From Gymnopus androsaceus JB14 (taxonomy: Eukaryota; Basidiomycota; Agaricomycetes; Agaricales; Omphalotaceae): DNA of 64,000 bases. How positions within the stretch are numbered: position 1 is the stretch's first letter; each line of letters begins with the position of its first letter. The notes under the pieces are model-generated. The model was not told the DNA's origin and made no database searches. It worked only from the letters and a program-made list of their open reading frames with translations. The stretch lies in the NCBI GenBank assembly GCA_009733575.1, contig ML769474.1:40220-104219 (forward strand), read 5' to 3'. Position numbers and translations under genes: made by a program. Positions 35,642 to 46,926 of this stretch are shown here, piece by piece.

Positions 35642-36644
35642 CTATCTCGCGGGTGACCTCGAGCGACTGTCCCTGATATCGTCCCGGCTCATACTTCTCT
35701 TTCCTCGACTCACAGACCTGCCTCTGCTCCGGCTCCGACTGTACCTAGAGTACGACGAGTAGGACATTGATCTAGACCTTGAGCGCGATCTTGTCCTCGA
35801 CCTTGAACGAGAGTATGGCGAACGGGATCTGCTTGACCGCACTGAGTAGCTCCTCGACCTACTCCTACTCCCGGACCTCGAGTGAGACCTCGATCGTGAC
35901 CGTCCTCTACGGCCAAAGCCGCCTCTGGAATAGCTGGGTGATCTTCTTCTGGGACCCAAGCCACCTCTTCTCACAGGTGATCGGGAGCGTGACGTTCCAC
36001 CGCCCATACGTCCTCCTCTGCGAGGAGGCGGCCCTCCACGACCTCCACGACGACCAAATCCTCCTCTGCCTCCCCTGAATGCTGGTCCATCATCCTTCCT
36101 GCGGTATCTGCTGGGAGGTGATCTGGAACGAGTAAGAGAGTCGAGAGAAGGACCTCTTCCTTCCTCTGTCGCGGCCATTTCGACGTGGCGGAGGTCTAGG
36201 CGAACGAGATCGAGAAGAACGGGATCGGGGAGAACGAGAACGGACAGGGAGCTCGGACAGTTCAACTTTGAGAATTGAGCCATCCAACTGCCCTCCGTTC
36301 ATATGTGATACAGCAGTATGTGCTCCCGAAGGATTGGAGAATTCGAGTGCGGCTTTGCCTCGATTTTGACCAGCTGAAGAACACAATTAGTGCAATAGAA
36401 CAAAAAGAGAGGGAAAGGACTTACATTTAGCAAAAAGCGGTAAATCCAGCTTGACAATCTCGCCATAAAAGCCAAATACCGTCCGCAGATGGGTCTCGAC
36501 GACATTCCGCGTCAAATTGTTGACGATAATCACTTTTGCGTCCGGCATCTCTTTTTCAGCACCATCTTTTGCGAGGTCCATGTCAACATCGGTATTAACA
36601 TTCTGAAGTGGTCGAGGAGAGGTCGAGCGACCTCTTTCGGACAT
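35642..36644 (-). CDS. RNPS1: RNPS1-like SR protein (RRM plus Arg/Ser domain)
   Basis: RNPS1 is a splicing activator associated with the exon junction complex (ASAP/PSAP). The start MSERGRSTSPRPLQNVNTDV leads to one RRM: KVIIVNNLTRNVVETHLRTV, FGFYGEIVKLDLPL, then GKAALEFSNPSGAHTAVSHM-NGGQLDG. The rest is a long RS domain (RSRSPRSRSSRSRSP) with glycine/arginine-rich parts (GRGGFGRRGGRGG), ending DSRSRSPAR*. There is one intron inside the RRM. The reading frame changes by one base near 36131-36138, between RKRSFSRLS and TRSRSPPSRYRRK; removing one base restores an unbroken RS domain. A 33-nt intron would do the same but is shorter than fungal introns normally are. Confidence 0.85.
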
Positions 36645-36744
36645 GGTATGTGGAAGTCTGAGAAAAACAACGGTGTGACGGTGACGGACACGTGGGTGAC
36701 ATTCCTCCGAAATAAGCGCGTAGATCTACAGTACTGTAAACACA

Positions 36745-38495
36745 CTAAGTAAACACTCCCTTCACCCTTGACACCGCCCATGGAGTGCCAGCAGCGTAAA
36801 AGTCCATCGGATAGTGTACCTCTTGCATCTCTTTTTCCGATTCCTTTGACTCCGAGACCGAATCAATCCAGTCCGTATCCTTCCCAGCACCCATGACCAC
36901 AGCGCACTCGTACGGACTCAGCAGCGGGCGTTCGAACGCGTATCCCCAATCGATGGAAAGTCGAGGGCATGAAGTCTGAATGAATGTAGATATTCGGGGG
37001 TGAGGTTTTGAGTATTTTTCCAGTTCGAGAGAAATGGATTCGGAACGCTGCCCCGCATTGAACAATGCCAGTTTTGCAGGCGATAGTTCTGATAAAAGGA
37101 TGGGCATGTATGGGATAGGTATACGTGATTCTCGTAGTTGGTTTGTGATTGCCTATGAATCGCGTTTAAGAGAGAGCATGGATTGAAATTTGTAAGAGCT
37201 GACCTGTAGCTGTCGAAAACTTCCCTGTCTCCCAAGAGTACCCAGGATAACTCCCCAAAGAGGTATATCCGGTTCATCATTGTCCGTAGACGGAGGATCC
37301 ATCGTCGAAGCTTCAATCCATCCAATGCTTTTCCTTGCCCCCTGGACTGCATCACTCCTAACTTGCCTCATTTCCCTGTGGCCGTACCGCTCACGAGTGA
37401 GCTTTTTCGAGTAAGGGTCGTATCTGAAAGCCGGTACAGAAGGATTGGCTATCATTATAGCTTCAAGGTGGAAACGTCCATCGCCAAGATAGCTGCTCTG
37501 TATTAAAATAAAATGATATATCTCCGAGAGAAATCCAACTCACACAATCGCATCGACCTCTCCCTCGAGTTTAGGTGCAGTGCATCCGAGAATCTCACCA
37601 GGAGATAACGGCTTGGATCGGGGTATATTCGGTTCATAAGCGGAGGTCCATAACGGTGTAGTGGAAGACGAGGAAGGAGTGTACGGGACACTCAATTCTT
37701 CCTTTAGCCGCTGTAGAGCAGCAACAAACTGTATCGTCGACACCAAAGCCAACCTTGTCGGATTCGGGACCTTCTCTAAAGGCGCCTCAGCAGCTTCCTC
37801 TGGTGATGGAGCCTCGATTCTCAACCCCGGCCCAGCAATGGGTATCTGTTCCCCGGCTTTTATCTCTTCACCTCCTTCCAACGACCTCAGTCCAAGTTGG
37901 AACGCACCCCGATCGCTAGGGAAATTCGCGCGTATTGTATGGTGTACGTGAACAGAATCAATGCCAATCTCGACAAACACATATAGTGTTTTGATGTCTT
38001 GAGTAAAGTTCGAGGGAACGAGACAAGAGTGACCGTAATGGACTAGCATATCGCAACCTAATGCGATTGCAGTATAATCATCTACGCAGCAGGCTCCATA
38101 AGTCACATCTCCCATTATCGTTGTTAAAGCTGCTGTAAATCTATAGACATCAGCTTCAGTTGATTCTGGATCCAAATTGACTCTTACTTTTCGATAATAT
38201 CAGCAATAGCGCAGGCAAACATCTGCAGTCCCTCAGGCATCTGCAACGCTACCATCTTGCTCTGATTCTTCCGTACATGATAGATCGTTTTGTGAATCTC
38301 GAAACTGTAGTTCCTCGGAAGAACCTGTTCGATGATTGCGTTCAGCTCTGCATCTTCGAGTATCTCTGCGGGGATCTGATTTCGGAGAACGGAGCTGGAA
38401 GGAGTGGAGGAGGATGGTTTGGAGGATTTCGAGCCGACAAAGCGGCGGCGGGGCTTGCTGGCATCTTTCTTTGAGGGAGATTGCGCCGAGGACAT
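36745..38495 (-). CDS. DPH1: Diphthamide biosynthesis protein 1 (Dph1)
   Basis: Dph1 forms with Dph2 a radical enzyme using a [4Fe-4S] cluster and S-adenosylmethionine to transfer an aminocarboxypropyl group to a histidine of elongation factor 2, the first step of diphthamide synthesis. Three cluster cysteines lie in the usual contexts: [28 protein letters not shown] and [17 protein letters not shown]. Other family marks are [48 protein letters not shown], and [20 protein letters not shown]. The start is at [19 protein letters not shown]; an upstream in-frame extension overlaps the tRNA gene and is unlikely to be used. All introns keep frame. Diphthamide is the target of some ADP-ribosylating toxins, although its normal role is translational accuracy. 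Confidence 0.93.
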
Positions 38496-38584
38496 GGTAG
38501 AAATATGAGGAATGAAATGAAGAGCGCCGGCGGTTAGTTGTCCGGTACATTTATCAGAGAGTATTTTAGTATTAATTTCTGTAT

Positions 38585-38670
38585 TCCGATATGGTGTAGT
38601 GGCTAACATTATCGCCTCTCATATAAACCGATCATCGCGATAGCCCGGGGTTCGATTCCCCGTGTCGGAA
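38585..38670 (+). tRNA. tRNA-Glu (anticodon CTC) with a 14-nt intron
   Basis: The acceptor stem pairs TCCGATA (38585-38591) with TGTCGGA (38663-38669), one G-T pair, then discriminator A. The A box TGGTGTAGTGG is at 38592-38602 and the B box GGTTCGATTCC at 38649-38659. The anticodon stem is ATCGC/GCGAT (38611-38615 and 38637-38641) with anticodon CTC at 38618-38620. The intron (38622-38635) sits after position 37, the standard place for nuclear tRNA introns. The gene starts 90 bp upstream of the divergent DPH1 start. Confidence 0.92.
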
Positions 38671-38693
38671 TAGCCATGATTTAACTACTTCTG

Positions 38694-38698
38694 TTTTT
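38694..38698 (+). terminator. RNA polymerase III terminator of tRNA-Glu
   Basis: A run of five T residues lies 24 bases after the tRNA 3' end, followed by a second run of T. T runs of four or more end polymerase III transcription. Confidence 0.75.
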
Positions 38699-38979
38699 CT
38701 TTTTGTACCAGTATGAGGGAATTGATACGAGTATGAGGTCCAGCTTCCAAGTATATCGAATATCGAATCTCAAGTCTGATTCTCACTGGCATCCAAATCG
38801 GGATGGTCAAAGGGAGTTGCGTTCAGAACAACAAGAAGATGAAAAGAATGCAGATGCTTCAAGAATGAGTGCTGGACAGGAAAAGGCAACTTTTACCCAA
38901 TGAACAAGAGACGTTACATGACTCTGCCTAGCCTCACAATGATCTATGTACTGCCTTTCCCAAGTCCAAGTTTGTTTGC

Positions 38980-39814
38980 CTAACGAGCTTCAGTAGGAGC
39001 CCACAGTGGAATTTCCTCTGAGACCTTGGCTACAATGTGTTTCGTCTTGAATGTTTCTACATAAGGTTCATCAGAAACGACATCTCAAACAAATAAAAAT
39101 AATTACCTGATAATTACCTACGCTCATAGATTCCCAAGTCAAATGGAGTCGACTGATGAGAGCAGACGGAATAAGCATCGTAGATATCGAGCGGCCAAGC
39201 ATAACAGCAGGCTCTGAGGTCAGAAAAATTGTCTTGGAAATGCCATAACTCGGGCCCAACTTTTTGAACTTGTCTTGGATGCACTATTTGTTAAAAAGGT
39301 CTTCAGAGAATGGTGCAGGCTGGGTGTCGTCATACTGGTACCACAGATCAACGTAGAAGCAAAGAAAGCTTGAGTGGGCAAGATTTGAACTCACCCTTGG
39401 GATCTCTTTACCCTCCTCCAGCATAATTGTGGTAGTTATAGTGGCCTAGTGATAATTGAGAACGTAGGAAAATTCTACCTACCATGTAGACATATCCTCT
39501 TTGCTTCATAATGTCGTCAGGGAGAGGAGTCTTGCAGGCACAGACTCGGTTGCCATTTGACTGATTTCCCCAGTGTTTCTAGATCCTGCATCAGCAGTTC
39601 GTCTAGCGTCAAGGCAGGGAAGGAAGTAGAGGAGACTAACCATTGCTATAGGGGGCAACTTGTCGTTAGACCCAAAATATTGATATCCTACAGTGGGTAC
39701 CACCAGGTGGCGTCTCTCATGGGGATTGAAGTCGATGGGGGAGCCGTGTGCGACCACCAAACTGACTAGAAGGAATGGGTAAGTAGTAGAACGAATTATG
39801 AATAATTGAATCAC
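38980..39814 (-). CDS. Short secreted protein of unknown function (tentative model)
   Basis: The frame starts MIQLFIIRSTTYPFLLVSLV-VAHGSPI, which looks like a signal peptide or anchor. Splicing then gives GYQYFGSNDKLPPIAM, SNGNRVCACKTPLPDDIMKQ-RGYVYM, ATITTTIMLEEGKEIPR, CIQDKFKKLGPSYGISKTIF-LTSEPAVML, HLTWESMSVGNYQ and ETFKTKHIVAKVSEEIPLWA-PTEAR*. The joins require ordinary GT-AG introns, one of about 110 nt. I do not recognise the family. Small secreted proteins of this size are common in mushroom-forming fungi. The model is by eye, and the exact exon edges are uncertain. Confidence 0.45.
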
Positions 39815-40894
39815 TGCCAGAGACCAGCTATAAAGAAAGGATGATTGAGGGCACCAGGCGACTGATTCTGTCAGAAAGCTCTGCGTTTTAAATGTATCTA
39901 GAGATTATTTAACGTCAGGCTGTGATACGAGCGCGCGGCGCGGCGCAAGGGATTACTGATCTTTCATTTTGATGTGTGCTGTATCGGAGTCCCTTGCCAG
40001 CTGATGTTGGAAGAAATTCCAACCCGCGTTACTAAAGTACTCACCCATTCCTTTGGCGTTCATTGCTTGGATGCATTTCACAAGTTATTACTTGACTGCC
40101 ACAGCTGACACCGGTTACCATATTCCTCGCATTGGATGCAAACTGGAAGAAAGAAAGCTTGAAATTTGGTTGCCAGGTTGGGTTGCCATAATGGTTTTGT
40201 ATCGAAAGCCCTAGGATAGAGGAATTTAGTCTGCCCGAGTTCGATTTTTAATTATAAGTCATGAGCTACGACTCAGAGGGATATCAAATACACGGTCCAA
40301 GTACCGCCTGGCAAGTCAGAATCAGCAAGCACCCAGATGTATACCATTTATCTCGATAGATCGCTAATCCCGACCAATTTTCGAAGCTAGAAGACCTATG
40401 TTTGTAGCCAGAATCCATGCAAATCATCAGATCTTTAGCACTGGCGGTGGCATACAACTTGACTGTCACACTCGTAGAACCACGATTTTAAGCATGAATT
40501 TTGATACAAGGTTTGACTGAAGCCAAATGCAGAATGAGAACGTTACAGTATAAGCGAGATGTCGTGCAGCATAATGATATAAGCCTTCTCTTGTGATTAC
40601 CTCTGCAACAGTGGAAATATCTCGTTGGGAAACAAAATATCGAGGATGCAATATCGGAAACATATAGAGCGAGATTAAACAATCGGCATCTTTGAGGGAA
40701 AACAAAAGAAAGAAATTACCGAACTTAGAGAACAATAAGATTTTCGCGAAATTACCAAATTTGGAGAGCAATGACTGTGGCGCTGGTTGCGATGAGAAAG
40801 ATGGCAAGATCATATGATCTTCGCATGATAGCCACTCGAGCGTGCTTTCTTTGTTCACTGCTTGACCTCTACTACCATATCGCTCTCTTTCATC
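39815..40894. other. Intergenic, no gene seen
   Basis: This 1.1-kb interval separates the secreted-protein gene and the broken FunK1 gene. A roughly 22-base segment (AAATTACC followed by A/T-rich sequence and GAGA(A/G)CA) is repeated at 40713 and 40749. A long open frame on the minus strand (40466-40858) contains this repeat as FSKFGNF twice but looks like chance. Confidence 0.45.
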
Positions 40895-43894
40895 ATGGAA
40901 TTAGAACCGGAAACCCAGACCACCGCTCCACAGGAAGTCCCGAAAACTCCTACCAAGCCTAGTGTTGCCTCGAGTAAACAGGCTTATGGCCCACCCATCG
41001 TCAACAGCACTCCCTCGGCTAAACATGCTGGTAGCCACGCTGAAGATAAAGTCTCTCAGACGGTCGACGTGGTCAACGAATTCCTAGAAGACGACCTCGC
41101 TCAGAGGAAGGTCCTTAGCATGGAAGAATTCGCAACTATCATTCTCAACCTGCCCGAGGACTGGAAGGTCAAGCCTTCCGGGAAGCTTGGAAAGGAGGCT
41201 AAGGAGTTCAATAACGCATTTGAAGCATATCTGGCAGAAGTTCAAAAGACAGGCCACGAGAGAAGGTTATACGAGCCGCTTGTCAGGTTGTTGAATTCTG
41301 TCCCTCATCCTAAGGGCTCTAATGTTGCCATCGAGGACGAAAAGGCTTTCTACGTGCAGGATCCGTGTCCTCTTCTGGGCTCTTTGATAAAGAGACGACC
41401 AGACCTTGGTGCAATATATCTTCAGCTGTTAAACCTCTCGAAAAGAGAGGATCTAGCGGAATGGCTCGAGAAACATCAAGTTAAAGGTGTCTTCTGGGGG
41501 CTTTTGTTGTATTTTGTAGAGGTTAAAGACGAAAAGGGTCATTGTTTGGCTGAACGATGTGATGAAAGTTGTTGCCCACAAGGTGTGTTCGACGATAGTT
41601 CCGATTTAATGATGTGCTGACCATTTCATCGTAAAGGAACTTCATCGAAGAAGCGTGGCTCGCGTTCAGTAAAATCAAGTAGCAAATCAGCCCAATCGAG
41701 CTCCTCCAAGGTCACGTCACAGACATCTCAGCCTGGCTCAGTTTCGCTGAGCTCGAGCACTAAGAGGAGGAGGGAAGAAGAAGTTTCAACAGGTACGTTG
41801 AGAGTCTCGTGTCCAGTGTGCGGTTATTGAAGTCCTCCTAGATGATCCCGTCGTTGGGAGTCAGTCGTCTAAGAAATTCAAGATCCAGAGCGAGGCCACG
41901 CGCATACAGCCTGCCCGCAGTAGCAAAAAGTTGCCAGTGAAGACTGGAAGCGAACTCCACAAAATTGGTAATATTCCGTCCTATGTTAGATCTTCACGAT
42001 ACTGACCCAGCGACAGCGTTGCGCAATACCAGTACCTCATCTGCGATATATGATCCGCCCAGCGTCGGAGGGACAGCTGCTTCAAAAGCGTCTTCTTCCG
42101 CAGGACCTTCAGGATCTAACGACCCTGATCCACTTCTTGAAGCGACGATTGAGGTTCCCGCTACCGAGAGCAAAGAAAAGGATAACGAGATCGAGGAGGA
42201 AAAAAAACTCTCTCCGGTTCAAAAGAGAGAACGCACGCGGAAACAGGCTGGGTCCTACGCGAGAGAGATGTTCGCACATGGTGTCCCTCGTACTCATGTT
42301 ATCGGGATTACCATTGACGACACATTGGCCCGAATGCATTATTACGACCACAGCAAAGTGATTGAATCTCCGGTGAGTAACAGTTTTCTTCGAACGAACG
42401 TCGCGGAGTATCCGACGGAAGAGCGGGAAAGAGCGAACGTCAATCACGTGTGTGTCTTGCCGCCTTGCGGACCGGTGGATCTCTCTCGTTTATTTCCTTC
42501 ATCTTCTCCTTCATTTCCAACGAGCTGGCTTTTTACTTACGGAATTGCCATTCTGTAGGTTTTTCACATTAACCACGAATTCAAGCAGCTTTTCCTGGCT
42601 ATGATATGCCAGCTACAGCAGCTTGATCAAACACAACTCGGCATTATTCCTGGCCTGGAAGCACCTTTTCTTCGTGATCATGCCAAACTTTCGCTTCCAT
42701 CGAAATTCTGGGCTACATATCCACCATCTGCAGATATTTTGGTTGATTCTCTCTACACGTTCAATTACCGCAATGGAAAGCGAACCGTCATCATAAAACG
42801 TATTCTCTTCACTACGGACGGGCTCAATGGTCGGGGCACATGGGTTGTTGAAATAGAATGCTTTTGCGGCGACGGAAGATGCACATGGACTGGGGAGGAT
42901 GACTGGCATCGGGAAGAAATTAATCATGAAGCTCAGTTTCCCGAGCGCGACGCGAGAGGCCGAGGACAAGATCATCCTTGATGCCCGCCAGCTGGCCGAG
43001 TCTTCCGACAAGTGGAAGTGGGTGCTTAACCACCTTCACGGTCATTGTACACTCTTTTGACACCCAATTTGGTCCTGATCTCGATTCGAGGTCGTCTCAG
43101 GGCTCATCTAAATGTTGACTACGAAGAACGAGTCATCCGTGTCACCATCCAGGAGAAGCTTCACCCTATTACGGAGCTGGAAGACCCGAGTGGAACTTGC
43201 CCAAGTATTTTATGATATCGTCCAAGGTGCGTTATCTTCGCTTCCTGATCATTTTCATTACTGAACTTGCTCTTCCAGTCCACGAGTGGCTTTATGAAGC
43301 ACGCCTAGAGTTCTGCATCGCGACTCTAAGCGAAGGGAATCTCATGTTCAGACGTATCGACGGCAAAGTTTATGGTGTATTGAACGACTTTGACCTGTCT
43401 TCCTACAGTCGATCGCCAGATTGACGGTCCGTCTTCGAAACACCGCACTGGCACGAAACCATTTCATGGCGCTTGACTTACTCAACAAGCGTTGGAATGG
43501 CGGTCATATGTATCGACATGACCTAGAGTCCCTATTCTACATCATGCTCTGCCTTGCTTGTCGCTATGAAAAACCCGGCAAACCGCTCTCTGAAGCCGCC
43601 TTATGAGAAATGGTTCTGCGGGACATGAGGACGCTGTTTACGATAAGTAAATGCTCCTTCATTCGGGAAAAAACGCCATTTTTCTGTTCGACCATTCTTT
43701 AAAGGTTTTGAGCCGTGGCTGCAGAGCATCTACGCCTGGCTTCGAACTGGCGATGAGGGACGTCCAGATGAGGACGATGATGACCTGGCATTTGATTGGG
43801 AACCCTCAATGGGAAAATGTCTTATCCCAGAATGAAGGAGCTAATGTCCTCGTTTGAAGGGAAACCTCTCAAGACTCGATGCGACAGCGATTAA
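40895..43894 (+). pseudogene. FunK1-type fungal protein kinase gene with many frame breaks
   Basis: FunK1 kinases are an expanded eukaryotic-type kinase family of agaricomycetes, role unknown. The N-terminal half is open (QTVDVVNEFLEDDLAQRKVL, RRPDLGAIYLQLLNLSKRED, WGLLLYFVEVKDEKGHCL), followed by a Ser/Lys-rich nuclear-like stretch and KRERTRKQAGSYAREMFAHG. The kinase part is recognisable (KLHPITELEDPS, RRIDGKVYGVLNDFDLSS, GHMYRHDLESLFYIMLCLAC, WLQSIYAWLRTGDEGRPDED) but is split by about ten one-base shifts between 42892 and 43801. The catalytic loop, expected as VLHRDLSEGNLMF, reads LEFCIATLSEGNLMF because two shifts enclose it. With so many breaks in the C-terminal half, loss of function is likely, though sequence errors may add to the count. 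Confidence 0.75.
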
Positions 43895-44071
43895 TTGTTC
43901 TGCTTTGCACTTGTATTATACATGTACAGACATTTTTAGGTTAGGCTTGGAATATTGTATCTATAGTACTTTAGTCTCGAATATCTCGGATAGCAATTCA
44001 CTGCGGAACCGAGGCCGATAGCGTGTGAACTAAAATTTACACACCTTCACCTACAACCACGACCACGAACC

Positions 44072-44756
44072 ATGGCCAAATCACTCAGATCCAAAGTCAA
44101 GCGAGAATTCCGCTCTAAAAAGCGTGAAGCTGGTGTCTACGCTGCAACCGAAGCAGCTCGTTTGCATAGATTAAATGCAAAACTTGTGAATGTCGTTTCA
44201 AAGGATAAAGACGGAGACGAGGTTTTGAAGGATGAAGCGGCTGAAGGGGAGGACGTGCCAGGTTTGTGCTGGATCGCTGCTTTTGGTCTATTGGACCCAG
44301 AGGACATTTCTGTGGACAGCATGAGCTACTTTGCGCAAGAGTTGCGCAGAGCAACTTGCTCGCAGACCATTCAAGAATTTTGAAAACTTGGGAGAACCTT
44401 GGTCCCCCATTCTTCACCTTGGTGTATGTTTGGACGATCATTGACCTGTTTTCTCTCTCTTTTCACAGTTGCTGGAGTACCGGACGCTTCGAATAGTGCT
44501 GAAGGTTCGCTCTAGTCAAATTTTCCTTTTTCTCATTTTTACCAACCAACAATACTCTTCAGATTCCATGCAGGTGGACAACTCCACGGAATCCTCATCA
44601 TCGAAACGCATATCGACACATGGCCCGAGGGGCTCGAGACGAGAGGAATGGCGTTTGTCCAAAGGTCTTACGGCACAGCCTGAACGGAAGGGCATGAACA
44701 AGCAGGGCGGAATATCGGCGCGACGGAAAGCAGGTCGTTCGAAGAGAAGAAGATAG
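44072..44756 (+). CDS. Small basic nucleolar-type protein (LLPH/DUF2423 family)
   Basis: The start MAKSLRSKVKREFRSKKREA-GVYAATEAARLHRLNAKL is the hallmark of this family, linked to ribosome biogenesis (human LLPH, yeast YBL028C). An intron of about 206 nt after EGEDVPG joins VAGVPDASNSAE, then a further short intron precedes DSMQVDNSTESSSS. The C-terminus ISTHGPRGSRREEWRLSKGL, MNKQGGISARRKAGRSKRRR* is equally typical. The first intron could hide a small extra exon, but no clear candidate is visible. Total length is about 150 residues. Confidence 0.82.
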
Positions 44757-45070
44757 ATATTGGACAGTTGTGCGCATTCTATACTAGCATCTGTTTTCCT
44801 ATACTACTTTGGGCCACCAGGATCGCCTTACACATCTACATTTTGTTGGCCAAAAACTCCATCCTGGATTGTATTCTATCCACGCTGATATACCATATAT
44901 GATATAGCTATTGCTTCCCAATCACAATTGGTTTTGTTTATAGAATTATTGAAAGTAAAAGTCAAAGAAGGCGAAAACGAAAGTTTTTAGGGAACCACTG
45001 AAAGACTTGCTATTCGTTCCCAATTTCCAAATGCCAGATTAATCCAAAAAGAAATCACGCCGTCCAATTG
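44757..45070. other. Intergenic, no gene seen
   Basis: A convergent 3'-to-3' interval of about 314 bp between the LLPH-like gene and the DUF6533 gene; AT-rich, nothing else noticed. Confidence 0.55.
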
Positions 45071-46926
45071 TCAAACCATTGAAGAGTCGGAGGATTCTCG
45101 CTCATCTTCATAACCTTTATGATCCCCAACTTCAATTACTTCGTCTGCGATCGATGGGTGGCTGGTCTTCGCATAGGGAGAGTCCGACTCCGAGGTCCTG
45201 TTTCTTTTATCTGAGGCCGTCGGTTTATGAATAAGGTAGTAGACACTCACGGAAACTCCGACATAGTAATGTGTTCAGTAGTCACCAACACTTCGGGTCG
45301 GGTCAACGCGAATTTGGGAACAGTGGATGCACGGGGGTTCCCTTGTCGAGCAGCTTTGTCCCCGGAAGAGCGTTGAGCCACACCGGAAATGGAATGAACA
45401 TAGACCGAGCCGGATGTGTAGTCGAGCAACCTCGTTACCGCCCTACAAGATGCAATCGAGCTGGAAGGAGCAATCAGATTCTCGAAAAAAAATATAACAT
45501 TAACGCAGCGCATACCTTATGGAAGCAGCTGGTATCTGTTGAATGCATATTCAGCCATCGAATGCTATATAGAGTAGACCATCAACTTACCGTGGCGATA
45601 CTGGAAAAAGTTAAATCTGGATAAACGATGGAAGAATATGGAAAGCAAAAGAAACTCACACGTTCATAATAGCTGCAAGTATCAGACAGTCAGACGAAGA
45701 AGTGAATCACTTGAAGAAACTCACTGTTAAGGTTCAGAACATTCAAGACCTATGCATAAAGATATGAATTTCGTGCGTCTTGAGACTCTTCATAGAAGAA
45801 ACTCACCGCGGGAATACAGTTTGCAGTGAAGGTCACCAAGAAATACACAAGTCCATCATGGAAAAGAAGTTTCCAAAGATCAGTGCGTGCGGTATGTTTG
45901 GTGATCAACGCAAGGAAAGTGTAAACTAGGATCACGAAGTCGAAGCCCATGGCTAGTACAAAATATCAGCAACATGATAGCATGGAACGAGAGTGCTCGG
46001 ACTTACTGTAAAAGTACAGGACGTTTAGCAAAGAAGGATCAGTTGAAATCACGACACAAGCACCAGCGCTGTCGGACCAAGCGGCTCGCACAATGAACAT
46101 GGTGCGGTAGCCAATTGTCCATAATCCTGCACATAAGATACCGAGTGGAATAACGACAGTCAATTTGCGTTCCCATAAAGCAATTCTAGGAGAAAATCAG
46201 GCAATGTCTAGAAGAGAAGTCGAAGGACTAACGTTCGAAGCATGAGGGAGGTCGAAGAGCACAAAAAAGTCATATTTCCTGCCCACTGATAAATTGTCAG
46301 TAACCGATGCAGGATCAAGCCAATTTTCCTCACAGAGTTGAACACGTAGAGCGCCTGAATGATAGTTAGGCCATAATCTCTCCCAGAAAATTAATCGTAT
46401 ACTCACCCCGCAATTTATCTACCCCGAGAAACAAGAGATGAGTGGATAGAGATCGGTCAAGTATAGAAGTATTCGCTCACCTGGGTCGTGACCGAGATGG
46501 AGATGATTCTGAAAACGACGAGGGTTAATCTTCAATCAATGAGCTCAAAAAGCAAGTAAACTCACAATCCAATAAATGCCAGTAGGATACAGTAGCGAGA
46601 CAAGAAAAAGATAACTGGCGATCATCTCAGTCAGTCTAATCGGTGATTCACAATCAGAACATACCCTATGAGATGATGAGTAGGATCCGGAGGATTGACA
46701 TCGAGGAAACATACCAAAGGCCAGCGGAACCTACGATGACCCCGCAAGAGCGACCATTCAAAACCGCAGGTCGAAAACAATTCCCAAAGGGTGATACCCA
46801 AAAAGACAAAGATGATTCTCTCGAATATCTCTGAGAGCGAGATCAGCGCGAGCATGCGCAATGAAAACGAGAGTATAACTCACGGGAATCGAGAGCAATC
46901 TCTTGAGGACTGGACCAATCAACCAT
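45071..46926 (-). CDS. DUF6533-type multi-pass membrane protein
   Basis: A member of a large agaricomycete family of membrane proteins with about seven helices and no known function. The start MVDWSSPQEIALDS is joined to IFERIIFVFLGITLWELFST, then FEWSLLRGHRRFRWPL, the usual family opening. Further helices are IALWERKLTVVIPLGILCAG-LWTIGYRTMFIVRAAW, then GFDFVILVYTFLALITKHTA and LLFHDGLVYFLVTFTANCIP. The cytosolic tail is polar and acidic: SCRAVTRLLDYTSGSVYVHS, ending EDERESSDSSMV*. At least eight short introns are needed. The join after RWPL to IFFLSRYCILLAFIGL is one base out with canonical sites, so a small error or an unusual donor may be present near 46720. Confidence 0.75.
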
